NCBI RefSeq assembly: GCF_012273655.1
Contig: NZ_JAAWWP010000036.1
Span: forward strand, 1-41,491
Reading direction: 5' to 3'
Source: Streptomyces physcomitrii
GTDB lineage: Bacteria; Actinomycetota; Actinomycetes; Streptomycetales; Streptomycetaceae
DNA length: 41,491 nucleotides
Part shown: piece after piece, positions 22,731-30,131 of the stretch
Position numbering within the stretch: the first letter of the stretch is position 1
How the letters are laid out: every line of letters starts with the position of its first letter
Notes under the pieces: model-generated
What the model was told of the DNA's origin: nothing
The model's input: the letters and a program-made list of their open reading frames with translations, nothing else
Database searches by the model: none
Position numbers and translations under genes: made by a program

Positions 22731-23381
22731 ATGCGTACTCGCCGTCCCCTGCTGTCCGCCGCGCTCGGCCTCGGCCTCGCCCTCGGCGGCCTCTCCCTGA
22801 CCGCCTCCCCCGCGGGCGCCGCCCCGGCACCGGTCGCCACCGACTCGGTCGCCGCGTACGCCGGTTCCGCGGAGAACGCAGCCGCGAACAAGGCCTTCTA
22901 CGAGGCCGTGCAGCGCTCGGTCGCCGAGAAGCGGGCCGCCAACCCGGGCGCCGCCTCGGTCACCGTCATCTACAACACCTCCAGCGCCCCGAGCTTCCGC
23001 ACGCAGATCGCGCGCAGCACCTCGATCTGGAACGCCGCGGTGCGCAACGTCCAGCTGCGCGAGGGCAGCAACCCGGACTTCAGATACTACGAAGGCAACG
23101 ACTCCCGCGGCTCCTACGCCTCCACCGACGGCCACGGGCGCGGCTACATCTTCCTGGACTACGCGCAGAACCAGCAGTACGACTCGACCCGGGTGACCGC
23201 CCACGAGACGGGCCATGTGCTCGGCCTGCCGGACCACTACTCGGGCCCGTGCAGCGAGCTGATGTCGGGCGGCGGCCCCGGCACCTCCTGCACCAACTCG
23301 CAGCCGAACGCGGCGGAGCGGCAGCGGGTGGACCAGCTGTGGGTGAACGGCGTCGCCCCGGTCGGGGTCGCCGCGCGCTGA
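22731..23381 (+). CDS. snpA: snapalysin (secreted small neutral metalloprotease, M7)
   Basis: 216-aa secreted zinc protease. Signal peptide with an AGA|AP cleavage near residue 30; propeptide to about 75. The zinc motif is HETGHVLGLPD, giving His158, Glu159, His162 and Asp168 as third ligand, the hallmark of family M7. Cys174 and Cys187 can form the family disulfide. ATG 22731 has AGGAG (22720-22724) 6 nt upstream; the open frame further upstream lacks coding character. It is divergent from the S1A protease gene. A LysR gene lies one gene away rather than directly divergent, as is more often seen. A strong terminator follows. Confidence 0.95.
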   Translation: MRTRRPLLSAALGLGLALGGLSLTASPAGAAPAPVATDSVAAYAGSAENAAANKAFYEAVQRSVAEKRAANPGAASVTVIYNTSSAPSFRTQIARSTSIWNAAVRNVQLREGSNPDFRYYEGNDSRGSYASTDGHGRGYIFLDYAQNQQYDSTRVTAHETGHVLGLPDHYSGPCSELMSGGGPGTSCTNSQPNAAERQRVDQLWVNGVAPVGVAAR

Positions 23382-23396
23382 GCCCGGTGAAGACCG

Positions 23397-23429
23397 CGGG
23401 CCCCGGACGCTTCCCGCGTCCGGGGCCCG
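23397..23429. terminator. bidirectional terminator, 14-bp perfect stem
   Basis: CGGGCCCCGGACGC (23397-23410) and GCGTCCGGGGCCCG (23416-23429) enclose a 5-nt loop between the convergent snapalysin and aldehyde dehydrogenase genes. Confidence 0.85.
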
Positions 23430-23445
23430 TGTTCCGTGCGGCGGG

Positions 23446-24900
23446 TCAGTCCAGCGAGGTCATCACATGCTTGACGCGGGTGTAGTCCTCGAAGCCGTAG
23501 CCGGAGAGGTCCTTGCCGTAGCCGGACTGCTTGAAGCCGCCGTGCGGCATCTCGGCGACCAGCGGGATGTGCGTGTTGATCCAGACGCAGCCGAAGTCGA
23601 GCGCCTTCGACAGGCGCATGGCGCGGGCGTGGTCGCGGGTCCAGACCGAGGAGGCGAGCGCGTAGTCGACGCCGTTGGCGTGCGCGATCGCCTCGTCCTC
23701 GTCGCGGAAGGACTGGACGGTGATGACCGGGCCGAAGACCTCCTTCTGGATGATCTCGTCGTCCTGCTGGAGACCGGAGACCACGGTCGGCGCGTAGAAG
23801 TAGCCCTTGTCGCCGACGCGTTCGCCGCCCGCCTCGACCTTGGCGTGGGCCGGGAGCCGGTCGATGAACCCGGAGACCTGGGCCAGCTGGTTCGCGTTGT
23901 TCAGCGGGCCGAACAGCACGTCCTCGTCGTCGGGCTGCCCCGTCTTGGTGTCCCGGGCGGCCTTGGCGAGGGCCTGGACGAACTCGTCGTGCAGGGACTC
24001 GTGGACCAGGACCCGGGTGGCGGCGGTGCAGTCCTGGCCGGCGTTGAAGAATCCGGCGACGCTGATGTCCTCGACGGCCTTGGCGAGGTGCTCGCCGCGG
24101 ACGTCCTCGAAGACCACCACGGGGGCCTTGCCGCCGAGTTCGAGGTGGACGCGCTTGAGGTCCTTGGAGGCGGACTCGGCGACCTGGGAGCCCGCGCGCA
24201 CCGAGCCGGTGATGGCGGCCATCGCCGGGACGGGGTGCTCGACCATGGCGCGGCCGGTGTCGCGGTCGCCGCAGACCACGTTGAAGACGCCCTTGGGGAC
24301 GACCGAGCCGATGATCTCGGCCATCAGCACGGTCGAGGCCGGGGTGGTGTCGGAGGGCTTGAGGACCACGGTGTTGCCCGCGGCGAGCGCCGGGGCGAAC
24401 TTCCACACGGCCATCATCATCGGGTAGTTCCACGGGGTGACCTGGGCGACGACACCGAGCGGCTCGCGCCGCACCAGCGAGGTCAGGCCCTCCATGTACT
24501 CCCCGGCCGAGCGGCCCTCCAGCATCCGCGCGGCGCCCGCGAAGAAGCGGATCTGGTCCACCATCGGCGGGATCTCTTCGGTGCGGGTCAGGCCGATCGG
24601 CTTGCCGGTGTTCTCCACCTCGGCGGCGATCAGCTCCTCGGCCCGCTCCTCGAAGGCGTCCGCGATCTTGAGCAGCGCCTTCTGCCGCTCGGCGGGGATC
24701 AGGTCCCGCCAGGCGGGGAAGGCCTCGGCGGCGGCCTTCATCGCGGCGTCGATGTCCGCGGCCCCGGAGACCGGCGCGGTCGCGTACGCCTCTCCGGTGA
24801 CGGGGTTGACGACCTCGGAGGTCCGTCCGTCGGCGGCGTCGCGGAACTCGCCGCCGATGTAGTTGCGAAGCTTGCGCAGCCGACCCGGCTCGGTGGTCAC
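23446..24900 (-). CDS. gamma-aminobutyraldehyde dehydrogenase (PatD/PuuC-like ALDH)
   Basis: 484-aa NAD-dependent ALDH, predicted to oxidise 4-aminobutanal (from putrescine) to GABA, which GabT then consumes. Catalytic Cys in AGQDCTAATR, general-base Glu in HLELGGKAP, cofactor-loop TPWNYPMMMAVWK, and C-terminal end PHGGFKQSGYGKDLSGYG. The pattern RNYIGGEF at the start and VTPWNYP is typical of aminobutyraldehyde/betaine-aldehyde enzymes. GTG 24898-24900 with AGGAGG 7 nt upstream decides the start; upstream frame extensions are noise. From memory, S. coelicolor carries a polyamine ABC transporter operon beside the equivalent gene; none is present here. Confidence 0.88.
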   Translation of the reverse strand: MTTEPGRLRKLRNYIGGEFRDAADGRTSEVVNPVTGEAYATAPVSGAADIDAAMKAAAEAFPAWRDLIPAERQKALLKIADAFEERAEELIAAEVENTGKPIGLTRTEEIPPMVDQIRFFAGAARMLEGRSAGEYMEGLTSLVRREPLGVVAQVTPWNYPMMMAVWKFAPALAAGNTVVLKPSDTTPASTVLMAEIIGSVVPKGVFNVVCGDRDTGRAMVEHPVPAMAAITGSVRAGSQVAESASKDLKRVHLELGGKAPVVVFEDVRGEHLAKAVEDISVAGFFNAGQDCTAATRVLVHESLHDEFVQALAKAARDTKTGQPDDEDVLFGPLNNANQLAQVSGFIDRLPAHAKVEAGGERVGDKGYFYAPTVVSGLQQDDEIIQKEVFGPVITVQSFRDEDEAIAHANGVDYALASSVWTRDHARAMRLSKALDFGCVWINTHIPLVAEMPHGGFKQSGYGKDLSGYGFEDYTRVKHVMTSLD

Positions 24901-25573
24901 TCCGGCCCTCCTGACGGTGTCCAACGGGTGAGATGTCCACCCTAGCCCGCGGCCCCGTTCCGCGACATAGCCCATGGCCGCGGAAACCGCCCCGGGGCGA
25001 ACATTTTCCTGGCTGCCCCCGCTTTCGGCGCACAAACACCGCCCGCCGCCCGCTTCCCGTGCAAGGTTGCCCGGGCACGGGGAGCACCGCGCGTACCGGC
25101 GCCATGACTCCGGGCGGGGCGGACCCGCCCCGGTGCACCACCGCTCCGGATCCGACCGGGCGGCGGCTTCCGGCGTCCGCCGCAGGGAGCCCGTACGAGT
25201 CCGCCGAGGCGCCCGTACGAGTCCGGTGGGGCGCCCGCGCGAGGACGCCCCGGCGGGCGCGCGGGACCGAGCGCGGCAACCGGCCGCCGCCTCCTCACCC
25301 GTCCGGGGGTGGCCAAACAGACGTGCCCCCGGCGCGGAGGCGTGCGCCCCGGCGGACCGCACCGGGGCCTTGCGCCGCCCCCGCGCCCCTCGGCCGCTGC
25401 CCGCCCGTACCACCCGTTCATGTGCTTACACGTTCGGGTGATGAGCGCGGCCGGCTCCGTGTGCACCCCGGTGCCCCGGCGGCGAATACCTACGGTGCCC
25501 AGTGACCGATCGGCCCGTGTCTTCGTTCCCCCGGACGGGGGCAGGAATCCGACCAGAACCGAGGTGTTCGCCC
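24901..25573. other. 673-bp intergenic region without a convincing gene
   Basis: Open frames cross it but lack codon bias and ribosome sites. Its main structure is a pair of identical 14-mers 22 bp apart (25190-25225). It also has an AT-richer patch near 25420-25445 and a -10-like TACGGT at 25491-25496 facing the ABC ATPase gene. Confidence 0.65.
25190..25225. promoter_or_regulatory. direct repeat spaced two helical turns
   Basis: CCCGTACGAGTCCG occurs at 25190-25203 and again at 25212-25225, a 22-bp period. It is about 290-325 nt upstream of the aldehyde dehydrogenase start and 350-385 nt upstream of the ABC gene. GTAC within each copy gives partial symmetry. Function unknown. Confidence 0.45.
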
Positions 25574-26308
25574 ATGGCAGCCCCGCCGGACAACGACGTG
25601 CTGTGGGCCCGCGCCCTGCACGTGGATCTCAACGGCTCACCCGCACTCGCCGGTGTCTCGCTCGGCGTCCGCGAGGCGGAGATCCTCGCGGTGGCGGGCC
25701 CGCGCGGCTGCGGCAAGACGACGCTGCTGCGCTGCCTGTCGGGCCGCCTGGTGCCGCAGGAGGGCGAGGTGTGGTTCAACAGCTCGCCCGTCCACACGAT
25801 GGGCCCGCTGCTCAGGGAGCGGCTGCGCCGCGACCGCTTCGCCTGGATCGGCCCCGAACCCCGCCTCGTACCCGAGCTGCGCGCCTGGGAGAACGCCGCC
25901 CTGCCGCTGATGCTGCGCGGCACCACCCACCGGGCGGCGAAGGCGGCGGCCCTGGAGTGGCTGGAGCGCCTCGACGTCGGCGGCACCGCGCGCAAGCGCC
26001 CGCACGCCCTGACCCGTACCGAGCAGCAGCGCGTCGCCATCGCCCGCGCCCTGACCGCGCAGCCCGCGGTGCTCTTCGCGGACGAGCCGACCGCCCCGCT
26101 GCACCGCGCGGACCGCACCCACGCGCTGCGCACCCTGACCACCGCGGCCCGCTCGCACGGCATCACGGTCGTCCTCGCCACCCACGACGAGGAGACCGCC
26201 GAGGCCGCCGACCGGCTGCTGCTCCTGGAGGACGGCCGCCGCCTCTCCGCGGTGGAGCGGCCGGAGCCCGAGGCGGAAGGCCGGGCGGCGTGCTCGCTCT
26301 CCGTCTAG
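25574..26308 (+). CDS. ABC transporter ATP-binding protein with degenerate Q-loop and signature
   Basis: 244-aa MacB/LolD-type nucleotide-binding domain. Kept: Walker A GPRGCGKTT (Lys48), Walker B VLFADE (Asp170, Glu171), H-loop THDEE (His204). Altered: the Q-loop reads IGPEPRLVP with no Gln at the expected place; the LSGGQ signature is LTRTEQQ (146-152); the D-loop SALD is replaced by APLHRAD. ATP binding is likely, but canonical composite-site hydrolysis is doubtful. ATG 25574 (GAGG 11 nt upstream) is chosen over GTG 25502 because the 24 intervening codons are rare-codon rich. It overlaps the downstream permease by 19 nt, so the two are translationally coupled. Confidence 0.85.
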   Translation: MAAPPDNDVLWARALHVDLNGSPALAGVSLGVREAEILAVAGPRGCGKTTLLRCLSGRLVPQEGEVWFNSSPVHTMGPLLRERLRRDRFAWIGPEPRLVPELRAWENAALPLMLRGTTHRAAKAAALEWLERLDVGGTARKRPHALTRTEQQRVAIARALTAQPAVLFADEPTAPLHRADRTHALRTLTTAARSHGITVVLATHDEETAEAADRLLLLEDGRRLSAVERPEPEAEGRAACSLSV

Positions 26309-27447
26309 CCCGCGGCGGGCGCCCGCTCGTCCAGCTGCGCCGCCTGCTCCTCGCCGGTGCCTCGGCCGGTACCGGCTTCCTGCTCCTGTGCGCCCTCGGC
26401 TGGGCCATGGGCCACCCCGAGGCGCCCGGTGAGTCGGCGCTGCGGCTGCTCTGGTGCCTGGTCCCGCTCGCCGCCACGGTGCAGTTCGCGCTCGCCGTCG
26501 GCCGTACCGATCCGGGCGTACGGCCGCGTTCGGCGCTCTCCGCGGCGGGGCTCGGCCCCTCCGGACTCGCCCTGCTCGCCGCCCTGTCCGCGGGCGCGGC
26601 CTGCGCGCTCGGCTCGGCGGCGGCGCTGCTCGCCTTCCTGCTGCTCCGCGGCGACCTCGGGCGGCTGCCGGGCGCCGGTACCGCCTCCGGGCTGCTCGCC
26701 CAGGGGCAGCCGCTGCCGCTGGCCGGGGTGGTGACCCTGCTCCTGGTGGTGCCCGGCGCGGTGGCCGGTGCCTGCCGGCTGGCGCTGCGCCCGCGGCCCC
26801 GCCCCGGGCGGGACGAGGAGGAGCCGGCGGAGGCCCCGGCCCCGCGGCCCGCTCCGGCCGGACTGCCCTGGGGCATCGCCCTGCTCGCCGCGGGCCTGGC
26901 CGTCGAGGGCTACGCCCGCCGCTCCGAGGACGCCTCCGCGCTGCTGCCCGGCACACTCGCCGGGAGCCCGGCCGGGGTGCTCGCGGGATGGCTGGTGACC
27001 GCGGTCGGGCTGGCTCTCGCGGGGCCCGGGCTCACCTACCAGTGCGGCCGGGTGCTGCAGGCGCTGCGGCCGGGCGCGATGCGGCTGCTCGCCGGGCGGG
27101 TGCTGCAGCAGGAGGCCGCGCGCCTCGGCAGGCCGCTGGGCGTGCTGTGCGCGGTGGCTTCGGCGGCCTTCGCCGCGGCCGCCCTGTACGCGGGCCGCGA
27201 GCCGCGGCTCGGCCCGCTCGGCACCATCGGCGCCCTGCTCGTCACCGGCTGCGCGGTGGCCACCCTGCTCACCGCGGTCGCCGAGGCCCGGCAGGAGCGG
27301 GCGCGCTCCCGCGAGTCGCTGCTCGGCCTCGGCGCCGCCCCGGCCCTGCTGCGCGGCGCGGTGGCGCTGCGCGCCGGGGTCCTGCTGGCCGTGTTCGGCC
27401 CGCTGACCTGGCTGGTCGCCGAACTCGCGGCGCTTCCGCTGACGTAG
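26290..27447 (+). CDS. FtsX/MacB-like membrane permease of the adjacent ABC protein
   Basis: 385-aa polytopic membrane protein with about eight hydrophobic segments, for example AGASAGTGFLLLCALGWAMG, ALLAALSAGAACALGSAAAL, VVTLLLVVPGAVAGA, GALLVTGCAVATLLTAVAEA. The C-terminal stretch with ARQERARSRESLLGLGAAPALLRGAVA (given here in brief) matches the cytoplasmic link seen in FtsX-like permeases (…R.RE..LL.ALGA). GTG 26290 begins inside the ATPase gene, with GGAAGG 9 nt before it. Substrate unknown. The large periplasmic domain of MacB is absent, so it resembles the short actinobacterial type. Confidence 0.75.
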   Translation: MLALRLARGGRPLVQLRRLLLAGASAGTGFLLLCALGWAMGHPEAPGESALRLLWCLVPLAATVQFALAVGRTDPGVRPRSALSAAGLGPSGLALLAALSAGAACALGSAAALLAFLLLRGDLGRLPGAGTASGLLAQGQPLPLAGVVTLLLVVPGAVAGACRLALRPRPRPGRDEEEPAEAPAPRPAPAGLPWGIALLAAGLAVEGYARRSEDASALLPGTLAGSPAGVLAGWLVTAVGLALAGPGLTYQCGRVLQALRPGAMRLLAGRVLQQEAARLGRPLGVLCAVASAAFAAAALYAGREPRLGPLGTIGALLVTGCAVATLLTAVAEARQERARSRESLLGLGAAPALLRGAVALRAGVLLAVFGPLTWLVAELAALPLT

Positions 27448-27649
27448 GACCGCAAAGTCGGCCGGCTTTTGGCGGGAGCACGGCGGCGGGGCGGCTCCGG
27501 GGCGGTCCCGGACCGGCCGCGAAAAAATCCGGAAAGAAGTCCGCGGGCGACGATGAGTTCCGTGCGGGGCCGCGGTCTATCCCCCTGAACGGCACGAACA
27601 GCACGCGCACGGCGTGCGAGGACCGGCACCGCCCCTGAGGAGACCGCAG

Positions 27650-28063
27650 ATGTACCAGCAGATGATCTTCGTGAACCTGCCCGTCGGCGATGTGGAGCGC
27701 GCGAAGGAGTTCTTCTCCGCGCTCGGCTTCGCGATCAACGCGCAGTTCTCGACCGAGGACGTCGCCAGCGTGGTCATCAGCGACACCATCGTCGTGATGA
27801 TGCACAGCCCCGCGCACTACGCGCAGTTCACCAAGAAGGAGATCGCCGACGCGAGAAGCACCAGCGAGGTCCTGGTGGCGCTGAGCGCGGAGAGCCGGGA
27901 GAAGGTCGACGAACTCGTCGGCAAGGCCCTCGCGGCGGGCGCCACCGACAACGACCGCACCCAGGACTACGGCTTCATGTACGGCCGTTCCTTCGACGAC
28001 CTCGACGGCCACACCTGGGAGGTCATGTGGATGGACCCGGCCGCGGTGGAGGGCGAGGCCTGA
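27650..28063 (+). CDS. VOC-family (glyoxalase/extradiol-fold) protein
   Basis: 137-aa protein made of two babbb modules: MYQQMIFVNLPVGDVERAKEF starts the first, and DDLDGHTWEVMWMDP ends the second with a Glu that is often a metal ligand. Members include glyoxalase I, fosfomycin-resistance and dioxygenase-like proteins; this short stand-alone form has no assignable substrate. GAGGAG lies 7 nt before the ATG. The 202-bp upstream gap holds an A-run and a GTCTAT element about 70 nt before the start, possibly a promoter. The hairpin 28082-28104 follows. Confidence 0.85.
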   Translation: MYQQMIFVNLPVGDVERAKEFFSALGFAINAQFSTEDVASVVISDTIVVMMHSPAHYAQFTKKEIADARSTSEVLVALSAESREKVDELVGKALAAGATDNDRTQDYGFMYGRSFDDLDGHTWEVMWMDPAAVEGEA

Positions 28064-28081
28064 GCAGGGGGCGCCGGTCCG

Positions 28082-28104
28082 GGTCCCCTCCCCAGGAGGG
28101 GACC
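28082..28104 (+). terminator. terminator hairpin after the VOC gene
   Basis: Perfect 10-bp arms GGTCCCCTCC (28082-28091) and GGAGGGGACC (28095-28104) with a 3-nt loop. The next gene's -10-like TAGCAT begins only 7 nt later. Confidence 0.75.
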
Positions 28105-28122
28105 ACGGCCTAGCATGAGCGG

Positions 28123-29295
28123 ATGACCATATCCGAATCCGCCCGCGCCGCCGGGCAGTTGGGCCGTCCCGAAGCGGCGTACGACGGTGAACCGGCCGCG
28201 GACGGGGAGATCGAGTCCCTCGCCGAGTTCGACGCGGTGCTCGCCGCCCGCTCCTCGCTCGCGGGCCTGCGGGTGCAGGCGGTCGACCTGAGCGCGCGCA
28301 CCCCGGCCCTGCTCGACGTCCCGGTGGAGGGCGCCGTCTTCCTCGGCTGCGCCATGGAGGCCGCCGCGGACAGCCGGGTCCGTGCGGCGGGCGCGCTGGT
28401 CTTCCCGCCGGTTCCGGGTCTGCCCTTCGATCCGTACCGCGGATTCCTGTACTCGGCCGAGGAGTTGTTCGCCGGTCTGGACGAGGGCTACGACGCCACG
28501 CCGGACGCCCGCTCCTACGCCTGGTTCCAGCGGACGAAGGCCGACGGGGACATCTTCGCCTCGATGCTGCGCGCCGTGCACGACGACTCGGTCTCCGACG
28601 CGCTCGACGAACTCCTCACCGGGGCACGGGTGGTGGGGGTGATGGGCGGCCACGCCATGGAGCGCGGTACCGAGGCCTACGCGGGTGCCGCACGGCTCGG
28701 CCGCTCGCTGGCCCGGGCCGGTCTCACCGTGGCGACCGGCGGCGGCCCGGGCGCGATGGAGGCGGCGAACCTCGGCGCCTATGCCGCCCCGCTGCCCGAG
28801 GAGATGCTGACGGAGTCGCTCGAACTCCTCGGCAAGGCACCCTCGTTCACGCCCTCGGTGACCGACTGGGCGGCGGCGGCCTTCGAGGTCAGGGCGCGCT
28901 GGCCGGAAGGCGGCGGCTCGGTCGGCATCCCGACCTGGTTCTACGGGCACGAGCCGCCGAACGCCTTCGCCTCCCATCTGGCGAAGTACTTCGCGAACGC
29001 CACCCGCGAGGACGGGCTGCTGGCGCGTTCCACCGCGGGGGTGGTCTTCCTGCCGGGCGCCGCGGGCACCGTGCAGGAGATCTTCGACAACGCCACCCCC
29101 AACTACTACGGCTCCCGGGGCCTGCCCACCCCGATGGTCCTCGTCGACCGCGCGCACTGGACCGAGCGGCTGCCCGCCTGGCCGCTGCTGCGGGCGCTGG
29201 CCGGGGAGCGCCCGATGGCGGCGCGGATCGCCCTGGTCGACTCGGTGGACCAGGCGCCCGAGGCCCTGGCGCGGCTGACCGAGGCGGGCGGCTGA
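28123..29295 (+). CDS. LOG-family (lysine-decarboxylase-like Rossmann) protein, long form with altered PGG motif
   Basis: 390-aa protein. Residues 165 to about 350 hold the LOG Rossmann fold: VVGVMGGHAMERG, VATGGGPGAMEAAN, and the third motif as LPGAAGTVQEIFDN instead of PGGxGTxxE. Classical LOG proteins are cytokinin-activating or general nucleotide 5'-monophosphate ribosidases. The first ~165 residues and the long insertion (SFTPSVTDWAAAAFE to WFYGHEPPN) mark a distinct larger subgroup. The catalytic Glu (TVQE) is kept, while the second Gly of PGG is Ala. TAGCAT ends 6 nt before the ATG with no Shine-Dalgarno, which suggests a leaderless mRNA. Confidence 0.85.
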   Translation: MTISESARAAGQLGRPEAAYDGEPAADGEIESLAEFDAVLAARSSLAGLRVQAVDLSARTPALLDVPVEGAVFLGCAMEAAADSRVRAAGALVFPPVPGLPFDPYRGFLYSAEELFAGLDEGYDATPDARSYAWFQRTKADGDIFASMLRAVHDDSVSDALDELLTGARVVGVMGGHAMERGTEAYAGAARLGRSLARAGLTVATGGGPGAMEAANLGAYAAPLPEEMLTESLELLGKAPSFTPSVTDWAAAAFEVRARWPEGGGSVGIPTWFYGHEPPNAFASHLAKYFANATREDGLLARSTAGVVFLPGAAGTVQEIFDNATPNYYGSRGLPTPMVLVDRAHWTERLPAWPLLRALAGERPMAARIALVDSVDQAPEALARLTEAGG

Positions 29296-29300
29296 GGGCT

Positions 29301-29330
29301 CGGCTGACCGGCCGCGCGCCCGGTCAGCCG
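29301..29330. terminator. bidirectional terminator, 11-bp perfect stem
   Basis: CGGCTGACCGG (29301-29311) and CCGGTCAGCCG (29320-29330) lie between the convergent LOG and MDMPI-fold genes and include the latter's stop codon. Confidence 0.8.
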
Positions 29331-30118
29331 AAGGAGGCGCGGGCGAGCCAGAAGTCGAGGAGTTCCCGGTCGCCGAGGACCTCCAGGCCGCCCGAGTCGG
29401 GGGTCCGGCGCCGGTAGAAGGCGAGCAGCAGGGCGGTGAGGGGGCCGCGCAGGGCGACGGTGGCCTTGCCGTGCGCGCGCTCCCAGGTGAAGCCGTCCTC
29501 GTGGAAGGTGATCAGCCACTCGGCGTCGAGGCCCTCGGGGGCGTCGGTGGCGTGCAGATGGATGCTGCGTCCGGCGCCGCGCAGTTCGCCCGCCTCGTCC
29601 CCGGGCTGCGTGCGCTGGGCGAAGCCGACGATCTCCAGCCATTCGTCGAGGGCGTCCGCCGCGACCTCCGGGTCGACCTGGTAGTCGAGTCCGGCGGCGA
29701 GGGTGGCGTCGGCGCGGTGCACGGCCAGTTCATGGGTCATCCGCCGGGCCCAGAATCCGGCGTCCTGCCGCCAGGCCCAGGTCCACACCGGCGCCTCGGG
29801 TCCGGCCTCGCGCAGTGCCTCGGCCAGCCGGCGGCCGGAGTCGTCGAGCCAGTCGGCCAGGGCGGTGGCCGTCTGCTCCGCGGGCCCGGCGGACCGGGGC
29901 ACCTTCTCCTCGGGGATGTCCTCGGCGGCGCGGGTACGGACCAGTTCGGCGGACCAGCGCAGGGCGCCGCCGGTGTGCCGGAGCAGTTCGTCCAGGGTCC
30001 ACTCGGGACAGGTCGGGACGCGCGTGCCGAGGGCGGCTCCGGAGGCGAGGACCCCGCGCAGTGCCTCGGTCTGCGCGAGGATCTCCTGGCAGTACCGCTC
30101 ATGGGTGAGTGTGCTCAT
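29324..30118 (-). CDS. maleylpyruvate-isomerase-fold (MDMPI/DinB-like) protein
   Basis: 264-aa protein with an N-terminal four-helix MDMPI domain and a C-terminal MDMPI_C domain. Candidate metal ligands are His48 (LDELLRHTGG) and Glu130/His134 (MTHELAVH), matching the H...E-x3-H pattern of mycothiol-dependent maleylpyruvate isomerase. TCPEWTLDELL is the usual family phrase. Many such proteins in Streptomyces have no known substrate; mycothiol- or thiol-dependent chemistry is inference. ATG 30116-30118 is preceded by TAGAGT with a 7-nt gap and no Shine-Dalgarno. That hexamer overlaps the TAG stop of the upstream transporter ATPase gene. Confidence 0.85.
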   Translation of the reverse strand: MSTLTHERYCQEILAQTEALRGVLASGAALGTRVPTCPEWTLDELLRHTGGALRWSAELVRTRAAEDIPEEKVPRSAGPAEQTATALADWLDDSGRRLAEALREAGPEAPVWTWAWRQDAGFWARRMTHELAVHRADATLAAGLDYQVDPEVAADALDEWLEIVGFAQRTQPGDEAGELRGAGRSIHLHATDAPEGLDAEWLITFHEDGFTWERAHGKATVALRGPLTALLLAFYRRRTPDSGGLEVLGDRELLDFWLARASFG

Positions 30119-30125
30119 GGGGCGC

Positions 30126-30131
30126 ACTCTA
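30126..30131 (-). promoter_or_regulatory. -10-like hexamer overlapping a stop codon
   Basis: TAGAGT (minus strand) begins with the TAG stop (30129-30131) of the thiamine transporter ATPase gene and sits 7 nt before the next ATG. This suggests a leaderless internal promoter at the end of the operon. Confidence 0.4.

Noticed and set aside
24933..25505. 190-aa plus-strand frame in the intergenic region
   Set aside because: No ribosome binding site, no codon bias, Arg/Pro-rich composition typical of chance frames.
25502..25573. GTG start 72 nt earlier for the ABC ATPase, with TACGGT 5 nt upstream (leaderless option)
   Set aside because: The intervening codons (TCT, GCA, GGA, CGA, CCA, AGG, TGT) are rare in this genome and there is no homology; the hexamer may still be the promoter of a leadered mRNA.
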